Source: Natronolimnohabitans sp. A-GB9 (GTDB lineage: Archaea; Halobacteriota; Halobacteria; Halobacteriales; Natrialbaceae). Taken from it: a DNA stretch of 64,000 bases. The stretch lies in contig NZ_JAVDDV010000002.1 of the NCBI RefSeq assembly GCF_030848565.1, positions 1 to 64,000 on the forward strand, in the 5' to 3' direction. This document shows, piece by piece, positions 35,918-42,595 of the stretch (position 1 is the first letter of the stretch; each line of letters starts with the position of its first letter). The translations under genes and the position numbers were made by a program. The notes below the pieces were generated by a model. The model did no database searches. It was given only the letters and a program-made list of their open reading frames with translations, and had not been told where the DNA came from.

Positions 35918-35928
35918 CGTACGCGTCA

Positions 35929-36375
35929 TCACTCTCGCTCTCGCTCCCGTTCGCGTCGGTCGATCCCGTACTCGCGGTCCGCAACCGAACCGTCGCGCGA
36001 ACCGGCGTCGAAGACGTCGTCGGGGAGGTTCTCGACGGCGACGAGGCGCTCGAGGCGACGCTCGAACTCCGCGTCGTCGATCTCGCCGGCCGCGTAGCGG
36101 CGTTTGAGTTCCTCGAGTGCGTCTGGCTTCGCTGTCGGTTCGGATTCGGCGCCGCGCCCGTGTGCTACCGCCGGCTCCTCGTCGAACAGCAGCGTCGCCA
36201 GTTCCTCGCCCCAGAACAGAAAGATCGGCGTCAACAGGACCAGACCGAGTATCGAGATCGCGCCCGCGAGTCCCTCGAGTCCGGCGGCTCCGGCAAGAGC
36301 CGTCAGCGCGACCGTCACGATCGCGATCAACAGCCAGAGCTCCTCCGCCACGAACTCCCGTTTCGTGTCCGTCAT
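35929..36375 (-). CDS. SHOCT-domain membrane protein
   Basis: 148-residue protein with two TM helices near the N-terminus (LWLLIAIVTVALTALAGAAG and ISILGLVLLTPIFLFWG). An acidic linker and a C-terminal SHOCT motif (DALEELKRRYAAGEIDDAEFERRLERL, read in parts, about residues 93-119) follow, then a charged repeat tail (RRERERERE). SHOCT modules are short oligomerisation segments. Function unknown. It starts 10 bp after the stop of the convergently oriented thiolase operon strand, both on the minus strand, so it may be the downstream gene of thiolase. Confidence 0.7.
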   Translation of the reverse strand: MTDTKREFVAEELWLLIAIVTVALTALAGAAGLEGLAGAISILGLVLLTPIFLFWGEELATLLFDEEPAVAHGRGAESEPTAKPDALEELKRRYAAGEIDDAEFERRLERLVAVENLPDDVFDAGSRDGSVADREYGIDRRERERERE

Positions 36376-36385
36376 CGTGGGCACC

Positions 36386-37555
36386 TCAGAGTCGCTCGAC
36401 GATCGTCGCGATTCCCTGTCCGAAGCCGATACACATCGTCGAGAGCGCTCGCTTCCCACCCGTGCGCTCGAGTTCGTGGGCCAGTTTCGTCAGGAGCGCG
36501 CCACCGGTCGCGCCCAGGGGATGACCGTGGGCGATCGCGCCGCCGTTGACGTTGACCCGCTCCCAGGAGACGCCGGTCTCTGCGAGCCAGGCGGCGACGA
36601 CCGAGGCGAACGCTTCGTTGACCTCGAAGTAATCGATGTCCGCGAGCTCGAGGTCGGCCTTCTCGAGGACCCGTTCGGTCGCCGGGATCGGGCCGGTGAG
36701 CATCGTCACGGGATCGACACCGACGACTTCGGTCTCGACGATCCGGGCCATCGGCTCCCAGCCGTGTTCGGCAGCCGCCTTCTCGCTTGCGACGAGCAGG
36801 GCCGCCGACCCGTCGACGATTCCCGAGGAGTTGCCGGGATGGTGGACGCCGTCGCCCTCCTCGCGAAACGAGAGCGGAAGGGACGAGAGGCTCTCGAGAT
36901 CCGTTTCGGGTCGGGGATGTTCGTCCCGCTCGACGGTGATCGATTCGCCCTCGAGTTCGGTCTCGACGGGGACGATCTGGTCGTCGTACCGGCCGTCGTC
37001 CCAGGCTGTCTTCCAGCGGCGCTGTGAGTCGACGGCGAGCTCGTCGAGTTCCGTCCGGGAGAAGCCATACTCCTCGGCGATGCGTTCGGCCCCTTCGCCC
37101 TGGTGGGTCAGCTCGTCGAACTGTTCGAAGTAGGTGTCGGTGACGGCATCCGTGCCGGCGACGCCGTCGGCACCGTCCGACCCGATCGGTACGCGGCTCA
37201 TATGCTCGACACCGCCGGCGACGAGGACGTCGTGCTGGCCGGCCATGACGTTCGTCGCCGCGAAGGTGACCGCCTGCTGGCCGGAGCCACACATACGGTT
37301 GAGCTGGACGCCCGGGACGCCGTCGCCCCAGCCGGCGACCATCGGCGCGATTCGGCCGATGTTGAGCCCTTGCTCGTCGACCGGCGTCACACAGCCGTAG
37401 ATCACGTCCTCGACCGTCTCCGGATCGAAGCCGTTCCGTTCCTCGAGGGCCTCGAGGGGTTTCGCCGCCAGATCCTGTGGATGCATCTCACGAAGCGACC
37501 CGTTTCGTTTCCCGAACGGCGTCCGGACCGCATCGACGATGACTGCATCGTTCAT
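36386..37555 (-). CDS. acetyl-CoA C-acyltransferase (thiolase)
   Basis: 389-residue thiolase. Acyl-binding Cys in NRMCGSGQQA (C89), catalytic His in GHPLGATGGALL, and second Cys in CIGFGQGIA near the C-terminus, all present. It catalyses condensation of acetyl-CoA or thiolysis of 3-ketoacyl-CoA; the bacterial-type full-length sequence (without the archaeal DUF35 partner gene nearby) suggests fatty-acid or PHA metabolism rather than the mevalonate pathway. ATG 37555 is chosen (MNDAVIVDAVRTPFGK). It is upstream of the SHOCT protein on the same strand. Confidence 0.92.
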   Translation of the reverse strand: MNDAVIVDAVRTPFGKRNGSLREMHPQDLAAKPLEALEERNGFDPETVEDVIYGCVTPVDEQGLNIGRIAPMVAGWGDGVPGVQLNRMCGSGQQAVTFAATNVMAGQHDVLVAGGVEHMSRVPIGSDGADGVAGTDAVTDTYFEQFDELTHQGEGAERIAEEYGFSRTELDELAVDSQRRWKTAWDDGRYDDQIVPVETELEGESITVERDEHPRPETDLESLSSLPLSFREEGDGVHHPGNSSGIVDGSAALLVASEKAAAEHGWEPMARIVETEVVGVDPVTMLTGPIPATERVLEKADLELADIDYFEVNEAFASVVAAWLAETGVSWERVNVNGGAIAHGHPLGATGGALLTKLAHELERTGGKRALSTMCIGFGQGIATIVERL

Positions 37556-37788
37556 GCGATGCAGTACCAGAGAGTGTCCGATAGTCGTTCCGCCCGTGTC
37601 GGTCGCCACAGGGCTGGATACTCGGTGTCGACTCCGGTTCACTCGACCCGGTTTGCCGGCGGAACGATCGACGAGAACCGTGAGCCGGAGTTCGAAGGTC
37701 GGTGCTCGCTACCGAACCGACTGTCGGTAGCTGTCGAACAATGCTGGCACTCTAGTTAATGATCGTTCGGAACTATTGGTTACGTGGG

Positions 37789-37932
37789 ATGGGGATGGTG
37801 ACCAGACTCCGGCTGCTCATCGACGACGATGGGGAGCTCTACGAGTGTCGCAACTGCGGGTCGAAGTTCGATTACGATCCCGTCGTCTGTCCGACCTGTG
37901 ACGCGACCGAGATCGCACATTACGAGTTCTGA
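37789..37932 (+). CDS. zinc-ribbon micro-protein (47 aa)
   Basis: MGMVTRLRLLIDDDGELYEC begins the chain, with knuckles CRNC (about 20-23) and CPTC (about 35-38) and the tail ATEIAHYEF. It is a rubredoxin-like or zinc-ribbon fold. Two starts (37789 and 37795) are possible. It is divergent from thiolase. Function unknown. Confidence 0.72.
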   Translation: MGMVTRLRLLIDDDGELYECRNCGSKFDYDPVVCPTCDATEIAHYEF

Positions 37933-38041
37933 ACGTCTCAGGCGGCAGTTCAGCGTCGTTCGTGAACGCAACTCGATCGTCACGGACGGTGCAGGGCGGA
38001 GACAGCGACAAGTCCATCCGACCGCGGCCCGTCGATTCGCT

Positions 38042-38710
38042 ATGGACCGTTCGAGCCGGGATCGACCGTGGCCGTCGGCACTCGAGTCGGACGTGGGCGC
38101 GCTTCCGCCAGGCGAGACGGCGACAGCCACGTTCGGTATGGGCTGTTTCTGGGGCCCCGACGCGTTGTTCGGAGCACGGTCGGGCGTCGTTCGAACGCGG
38201 GTCGGATACGCAGGTGGGACGACACCCGAGCCGAGCTATCACTCGCTGGGCGATCACACCGAGGTCGTCCAGTTCGAGTACGATCCGGACGCACTCCGCT
38301 ACGAGGACGTCCTCGAGTGGTTCTGGGCGAACCATGACTGGGCGTCGCCTGCACCGAAGCGACAGTACCGCAGCGTCGTCCTCGCTCACGACGACACACA
38401 GTACGAGACGGCCAGACAATCGCGGACCGCTCGCGAGGAGCGCGCCGGTCGATCGGCCGCGACCGACATCGAACGCCTCGAGGCGTTCACTCGAGCCGAG
38501 GACTACCACCAGAAGTACGAACTCCGATCGACGCCGGTCGCGGGCGACGAACTCGCGGCCCGCTGTGGCGACGCGTTCGTCGATTCGACGGTCGTCGCAC
38601 GACTCAACGGATTCGTCGCCGGCCACGGAGAGCCGGACCACCGCGAAGAGCTGGTGGCGGCGCTCGAACTCCCACCGACCGTCCGCTCGGAACTCGAGCG
38701 TCGGTTTTGA
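38042..38710 (+). CDS. msrA: peptide-methionine (S)-S-oxide reductase MsrA
   Basis: 222-residue repair enzyme reducing methionine-S-sulfoxide. Catalytic motif GMGCFWGPD (C35), then TRVGYAGGTTPEPSYHSLGDHTE and a FEYDPDALRYEDVLEWFW segment, all typical. The resolving cysteine is less clear; one Cys lies at AARCGDAF. It draws reducing power from thioredoxin-like proteins, of which this window encodes several. ATG 38042 is chosen; the upstream part is non-conserved. Confidence 0.92.
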   Translation: MDRSSRDRPWPSALESDVGALPPGETATATFGMGCFWGPDALFGARSGVVRTRVGYAGGTTPEPSYHSLGDHTEVVQFEYDPDALRYEDVLEWFWANHDWASPAPKRQYRSVVLAHDDTQYETARQSRTAREERAGRSAATDIERLEAFTRAEDYHQKYELRSTPVAGDELAARCGDAFVDSTVVARLNGFVAGHGEPDHREELVAALELPPTVRSELERRF

Positions 38711-38738
38711 TTAGTGGCTCTGGCTCGAACGTGAGAGT

Positions 38739-39155
38739 ATGACCGGTGACGATCGATACAAGCTGTTCGGCGTCTACCTCTCGCGGCCGGTCGCCGACGC
38801 TCTCGGCGACACTCTGTACGAGACGGCTGGCGTCGTCGACCTCGAGACGTACTTCGACGAGACCGCGGATGCGGTCCCCCAGGGCGATCCGGGCGCGGAG
38901 GCGACCGACGCGTTCGTCGCGGACGTGCTTGCGGAGTTCGCCGGCCTCTACGATCGGGCCGATTTCGAGGCTGCAGACGCCGTCGCGCCGGACGAGTTCG
39001 TCCTCGTTCAGTTGGCCGCAACACCCCAGCGCGTCTCCGAGATCCGCGAACGGTTTCGGGCCGCGGAGACGATCCAGGAGACGGACCTGCGGACGGTCCA
39101 GACCGCGATCCTCGCGGCCGCGCTCGGCGTCTCTCCGACGGCCGAAGCCGAGTGA
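38739..39155 (+). CDS. conserved haloarchaeal protein of unknown function
   Basis: 138-residue acidic, mostly helical protein (MTGDDRYKLFGVYLSRPVAD, then LAEFAGLYDRADFEAADAV, and C-terminal RTVQTAILAAALGVSP). No cysteines, metal motifs or membrane segments. I associate it with a haloarchaea-specific DUF but cannot name a function. It starts 29 bp after msrA, so they may form an operon. The stop TGA is the first three bases of palindromic element B. Confidence 0.65.
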   Translation: MTGDDRYKLFGVYLSRPVADALGDTLYETAGVVDLETYFDETADAVPQGDPGAEATDAFVADVLAEFAGLYDRADFEAADAVAPDEFVLVQLAATPQRVSEIRERFRAAETIQETDLRTVQTAILAAALGVSPTAEAE

Positions 39156-39235
39156 TACGGTCTGCTGTCGTCACGTCCCACGATCGCCAGGATGGGTCAG
39201 TGATCGACGGAACATCGGTCCAGGGGTCCGTATCA
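39153..39235. repeat. dispersed palindromic repeat, family 1, copy B
   Basis: 83 bp between convergent genes. The left end TGATACGGTCTGCTGTCG supplies the TGA stop of the gene on its left. The right end GGGGTCCGTATCA reads TGATACGG on the minus strand and supplies the TGA stop of the 46-residue gene on its right. The inner stem is less perfect than in other copies. Confidence 0.85.
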
Positions 39236-39373
39236 GGCCTCCTGCAGTTCGTGGATGGTCACCCAGTGGTCGGGATACGCGGCCTCGTGGTCGCTGGCTC
39301 GCCGGTTGGCTTCCGGCCAGTCCGGACACTCGCTGTCGAGGTCGCAGCTATCACAGCGAAGTAGGTATGCCAT
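39233..39373 (-). CDS. zinc-finger-like micro-protein (46 aa)
   Basis: MAYLLRCDSCDLDSECPDWP (C7, C10, C16) is followed by a helix with several His residues (DHEAAYPDHWVTIHELQ). It is a plausible C2-C-H type zinc site. ATG 39373, stop TGA inside palindromic element B. Function unknown. TATA-like bases are not obvious upstream. Confidence 0.65.
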   Translation of the reverse strand: MAYLLRCDSCDLDSECPDWPEANRRASDHEAAYPDHWVTIHELQEA

Positions 39374-39405
39374 ATGCTGCCATACTACGTCCGACAGCTT
39401 AACTC

Positions 39406-39615
39406 TTGCAGGCTAGAGTAACGACTGAAACGGTTCCCACACCGATCGTACAGCCCTCGTGCGATCGGGTGTGCACTGACTGTCAGTGGCTACTATACTG
39501 CGCCGACGACGGCGGTCGGTGCACTCACGCGACACCCGCCGTCGGCGGATTCACAGTACGTTCTGCTCGTTTTCGAACTCGGCTTTTTCCTCGTCGGACT
39601 CGACGACCGTCGTGA
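39406..39615 (+). CDS. possible small Cys-rich protein
   Basis: A 69-residue frame with a clustered Cys pattern in residues 19-40 (CDRVCTDCQWLLYC, then GGRCTH) that could bind zinc. The last 20 residues are Arg-rich and overlap the convergent secreted-protein gene, which argues against the full frame. Either a short real micro-protein or chance. Confidence 0.25.
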   Translation: MQARVTTETVPTPIVQPSCDRVCTDCQWLLYCADDGGRCTHATPAVGGFTVRSARFRTRLFPRRTRRPS

Positions 39616-39982
39616 CATCGACGTCCCCGTCGTTGGCCCGCACCCGTGCCGCGTCACGGTAGCCGAGGTCGACACGCTCCTCTCTCGTCACCGTGTCGCC
39701 GGCCTCGAGCGTGCCGATGTCCTCCTCGCTCTCCCAGACGTCGGTCCCATCGGCGCTGACGGTTACGGAGACGGTGACGTCGCTCGCGTCGTCGTCGCCG
39801 TCGTTGGCCAACTCGGCAGTCGCGTCCCGGCAGGTAGTTCCACATTCGACGATTTCGTAGTCAGAGAGTTCGAACGCCACGTCCGCCTCGTCCGAACCGT
39901 CGTCACTCGAGGCGACGGGACTCACGGCAATCGATGCGATTCCGGCACCGGCGAGGACGCTGATGGCTGTTCGTCGGTTCAT
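39551..39982 (-). CDS. secreted haloarchaeal protein with signal peptide
   Basis: 143-residue exported protein. It has an RR-containing signal (MNRRTAISVLAGAGIASIAVSPV, read in two parts), resembling a Tat signal with a SPVASS cleavage region. An acidic beta-rich mature domain follows (FELSDYEIVECGTTCRDA, then DVTVSVTVSADGTDVWES), containing a Cys pair. The fold resembles a CARDB/FxLYD Ig-like domain. Surface role unknown. Confidence 0.7.
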   Translation of the reverse strand: MNRRTAISVLAGAGIASIAVSPVASSDDGSDEADVAFELSDYEIVECGTTCRDATAELANDGDDDASDVTVSVTVSADGTDVWESEEDIGTLEAGDTVTREERVDLGYRDAARVRANDGDVDVTTVVESDEEKAEFENEQNVL

Positions 39983-40473
39983 GGTCACTGTATGACAGCG
40001 GACGCGCCGGTCCTCCGGCGCGACGCGCAGCGTCATTCCGGACAGGTTTCGTGATGATATGTGTTGACCTTCCACTTGCAAGTGGGTGGAACCGATTCGA
40101 ACGACGCCAAGACGGAGACTCCCTCTGCGGGAACGAACGTCTCGTTTCGCTGTGCGGGCGGATTTTCCGACGACGAGTGAAGAGACAGCAGAAACAGTGG
40201 CAGAGATCACCGTCGTCTCTCCCGCGACAGGTGCGTTCGGCTGTGCGAAACCGATCAAGAATGCTGTAAGTTCACTAACGGAGTGTGATCCTTGGGAGTT
40301 GCGTCCAGTATATACGACGATAGATCCAGAACCGTTGGACGGGCTGTGTGAGTCACAGCAGAATGGGACAGGATGGATACTGATTCGGATTGGATGAGAC
40401 GCTCGAGGAGGATGTTCATCGTACAAGATAGCTGGAAAAAACTTCTTTCGAATTGGAGTCCGTATTCGTATTC
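39983..40473. other. intergenic region without a convincing gene
   Basis: 490 bp. Two overlapping plus-strand frames (40051-40269 and 40086-40397) are Arg- or mixed-composition and show no recognisable domain. It may be decayed coding sequence at the edge of the tRNA-proximal accessory segment. The A-rich GGAAAAAACTTCTTTCG near 40434-40450 probably belongs to the promoter of the Lrp-type regulator. Confidence 0.4.
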
Positions 40474-40944
40474 ATGGTCCACAACCTCGACGATGTTGAC
40501 CGAGGTATTCTCCACCTTCTCCAGAAGAATGCACGGGGAGCTACAGCCGCGGAGATGGCCGATATGGTCGGAACCTCGGCCAGCACAGTGCGAAACCGCA
40601 TCGAATACCTCGAGGAGGGCGTGATTCGTGGCTATCTCCCCGAGATCGACTACGAGGAGGCGGGATTCGAACTCCATCTGTTCATCGTGTGTCGAGCGCC
40701 GGTTGCAAAACGAGCCGAACTGGCCCAGAAGGCGTTAGATCTCCCTGGCGTGATCAACGTTCGTGAGATGACAACTGGCACCCACAATGTCCATATTGAG
40801 TCGGTAGCCGTCGATTCCGAGATGGCAGATGAGACCCTCACGGGAATCGAAGATCTCGGCCTCGAAATCGTCTCCAGCCAGATCATCAATGAGTACCACG
40901 TTCAACCGTTCAATCACTTCGGAGAGGATCTCTTCGAGGACTGA
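40474..40944 (+). CDS. Lrp/AsnC family transcriptional regulator
   Basis: 156-residue regulator: winged HTH (residues 5-60, LDDVDRGILHLLQKNARGAT, then MADMVGTSASTVRNRIEYLEEGV). A short linker leads to an altered effector domain (about 70-145) with an alpha/beta ferredoxin-like pattern (HLFIVCRAPVAKRAELAQKA, INVREMTTGTHNVHI). It could sense an amino acid or be constitutive. ATG 40474 (MVHNLDDVD) is favoured; 40453 adds seven residues. Confidence 0.82.
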   Translation: MVHNLDDVDRGILHLLQKNARGATAAEMADMVGTSASTVRNRIEYLEEGVIRGYLPEIDYEEAGFELHLFIVCRAPVAKRAELAQKALDLPGVINVREMTTGTHNVHIESVAVDSEMADETLTGIEDLGLEIVSSQIINEYHVQPFNHFGEDLFED

Positions 40945-41311
40945 TCTCCCGGTGCGTATATTCTGCCGTATCCTTCTGGGCGTATCTCTTCTCCGAGTAT
41001 CGTGACAGAACACGCCACGAGTACGTCTCGTTGAGAGGCCCGGAGACAGACGTATCGAGGAACAGCCCCCTGTGGGCACGGAAAGCGTTGAGTGAGACGG
41101 TCTCCTGTCGTCACTGGCCGCCGATCGCCAGAACGGTGTCGGCAATCGGCGGGAACTCGGTACAGCAGTCATGAGTGGATGGTGCCGAAAGATCGTGATC
41201 ATCAGTCTACTGTTCTTTCCCGCACCTCCCGGCCGTAGCCTGTTTAATCCGAAGCGCATGTAACTGTGGACGTAACAGGAACCCTTCCGTGAGTGGCACG
41301 TAATAGCATAC
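40945..41311. other. intergenic region holding palindromic copy F
   Basis: Only the repeat at 41093-41174 is recognisable. Around 41200-41300 the sequence is AT-richer with no TATA clearly assignable to the gene at 41312. Confidence 0.45.
41093..41174. repeat. dispersed palindromic repeat, family 1, copy F (diverged)
   Basis: 82 bp: TGAGACGGTCTCCTGTCGTCA ends (read in parts) with TACAGCAGTCATGA, and an inner GCCGCCGATCGCC / GGCAATCGGCGG pair. The CCGT of the right end is missing, so this copy is decayed. Confidence 0.65.
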
Positions 41312-41731
41312 ATGATTGCGCATTCCTCAGATCAGCATCTCCGAGGCGAAGTGATAGAAGACGACGACGTATTCGATGCATTGGCAGACGGACAGCGGCG
41401 GCAACTGCTCGTCGACTTACTGGACAGCGATCTGCGACGGGTATCAGAACTCTCCGACACGTCCCAGGAATTGATCGAAGCCCACGACGCACTCCTCGAT
41501 CAGTTTTTATCGGGGCAGTTGGAGATACCCGAAGCAGACATGGAACTCATCCAGAACCATCACGTTCACCTTCCTAAGCTGGCAGAGTATGGATTTATCG
41601 AATGGAATCCAGAGGACTGTCTTGTCGCGAGAGGTCCCCGGTTCGACGAACTAAAACCGGTTCTCAACCGGATGGAAAACCAGCGAACGAATCGCCCCGT
41701 CACCGATCGATTTACCGATTTCCGCCAGTAG
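41312..41731 (+). CDS. haloarchaeal HTH protein (DUF7344-like)
   Basis: 139-residue protein. After an 18-residue lead, VIEDDDVFDALADGQRRQLLVDLLD matches the ArsR-like first helices of the haloarchaeal DUF7344 family. A long central helical part and LPKLAEYGFIEWNPEDCLVARG form a winged-helix wing. DNA-binding role likely; targets unknown. It is isolated in the gene-poor segment before tRNA-Val. Confidence 0.65.
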   Translation: MIAHSSDQHLRGEVIEDDDVFDALADGQRRQLLVDLLDSDLRRVSELSDTSQELIEAHDALLDQFLSGQLEIPEADMELIQNHHVHLPKLAEYGFIEWNPEDCLVARGPRFDELKPVLNRMENQRTNRPVTDRFTDFRQ

Positions 41732-42030
41732 AGACCCTTCAGCGCGATACTGTGCACGGTGTGGTACCTGTAGACCTGCTAACCTCGGTAACGAATTCGA
41801 GTTCGACGACGGAATACAGCGAGTCCTCAGGTGGTAAGTACCGGGAGATATCCTATCGTATACCGGTATTTATTTCTGATATGATATATACACGGACCCC
41901 CGGTGGAGATGATCTCCGTGAAATGACTGAGCGAGTTCGAGATCCCGAACGCCTACCCAAAACGACGGTCCTGCCGCTACAAGGCCTGAGGAGCGCGAAG
42001 ATGTATGGTTACAAACCGTGCGTAGTTCTA
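41732..42030. other. gene-poor stretch before the tRNA-tail hairpin chain
   Basis: AT-richer sequence with promoter-like ATCGTATACCGGTATTTATT near 41855-41875, and one low-confidence ORF at 41881. Confidence 0.4.
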
Positions 42031-42042
42031 TGGTTGGGGTAG
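41881..42042 (+). CDS. possible truncated ORF ending in a tRNA-tail repeat
   Basis: 53-residue frame (MIYTRTPGGDDLREMTERVR ... KMYGYKPCVVLWLG) whose last codons and TAG stop lie in the first tRNA-tail copy. It may be the N-terminal remnant of a gene truncated at an attachment site; no family recognised. Confidence 0.25.
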   Translation: MIYTRTPGGDDLREMTERVRDPERLPKTTVLPLQGLRSAKMYGYKPCVVLWLG

Positions 42043-42227
42043 ATTTGAACGACGCCCGAGAACCCGCGCCTGCAATGCAGAACCTCGGTCTCGTTCAAAT
42101 CTGCCCGACGTCACAATCTTGTCGCTCGCGAGTTTGTTCGCGACAGAAGTAGTGGGTTGGGGCAGATTTAAACCACGCCGAGACGAGCTCGCTGTGCGCG
42201 CCTCGTCTGGTCCAAACTGCCGACCAC
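42031..42227. repeat. two tRNA-Val 3'-tail repeats forming long hairpins
   Basis: Copies of the tRNA-Val 3' end (GGTTGGGGyAGATTTrAAC core) occur at 42031-42050 and 42154-42173, besides the genuine one at 42281-42300. Each copy is the left arm of an imperfect inverted repeat. Copy 1's AGATTTGAACGA pairs with TCGTTCAAATCT at 42091-42102. Copy 2's GTGGGTTGGGGCAG... pairs with ...CTGCCGACCAC up to 42227. A third small hairpin (TTGTCGC / GCGACA, 42119-42145) sits between them. Confidence 0.75.
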
Positions 42228-42282
42228 TTTTGACGACACGGACTCGTCGCTACGCTCCTCGTAATTGTGTCGTCAAAAGTGG
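42224..42282. repeat. 16 bp perfect inverted repeat abutting tRNA-Val
   Basis: CCACTTTTGACGACAC (42224-42239) pairs perfectly with GTGTCGTCAAAAGTGG (42267-42282), loop 27 nt. The right arm overlaps the last bases of the tRNA gene. It may act in tRNA 3' processing or termination, or be a remnant of an integration junction. Confidence 0.75.
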
Positions 42283-42354
42283 GTTGGGGCAGATTTGAAC
42301 TGCCGACTTCCTCCGTGTGAAGGAGGTATCATAACCGGACTAGATCACCAACCC
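42280..42354 (-). tRNA. tRNA-Val (anticodon CAC)
   Basis: Full cloverleaf on the minus strand: acceptor arms GGGTTGG / CCAACCC, anticodon stem CCTCC / GGAGG around loop TTCACAC (anticodon CAC, reads GUG), T arm GGCAG-TTCAAAT-CTGCC, discriminator A at 42280. No CCA encoded. No intron. A weak TATA (CTTAAG, 42381-42386) lies 27-32 bp upstream of the 5' end. Confidence 0.93.
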
Positions 42355-42595
42355 GCAGGAGAGTGTATCGGATCGTCCGACTTAAGACTTCCTTTCAGCG
42401 CTCGTCGGTGTCGGTTCGTGAGCGCGATCCTCGAGTACTCCCGGTCGCTGCCGAACCCGTCCCTCGGCGGTCCGCATTAGGCCGCCAGCGATTCGCGGGC
42501 CGCCTCGAGACGGATTGGCTCCGGCTCTCCTTTGGCCCCGGCAGAATCGTTCGCGATCGGATGACATACGACGGTGGACACGAATTACCACGGCT

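Noticed and set aside
40086-40397. 103 aa plus-strand ORF
   Set aside because: No recognisable domain and non-haloarchaeal composition; treated as intergenic or decayed.
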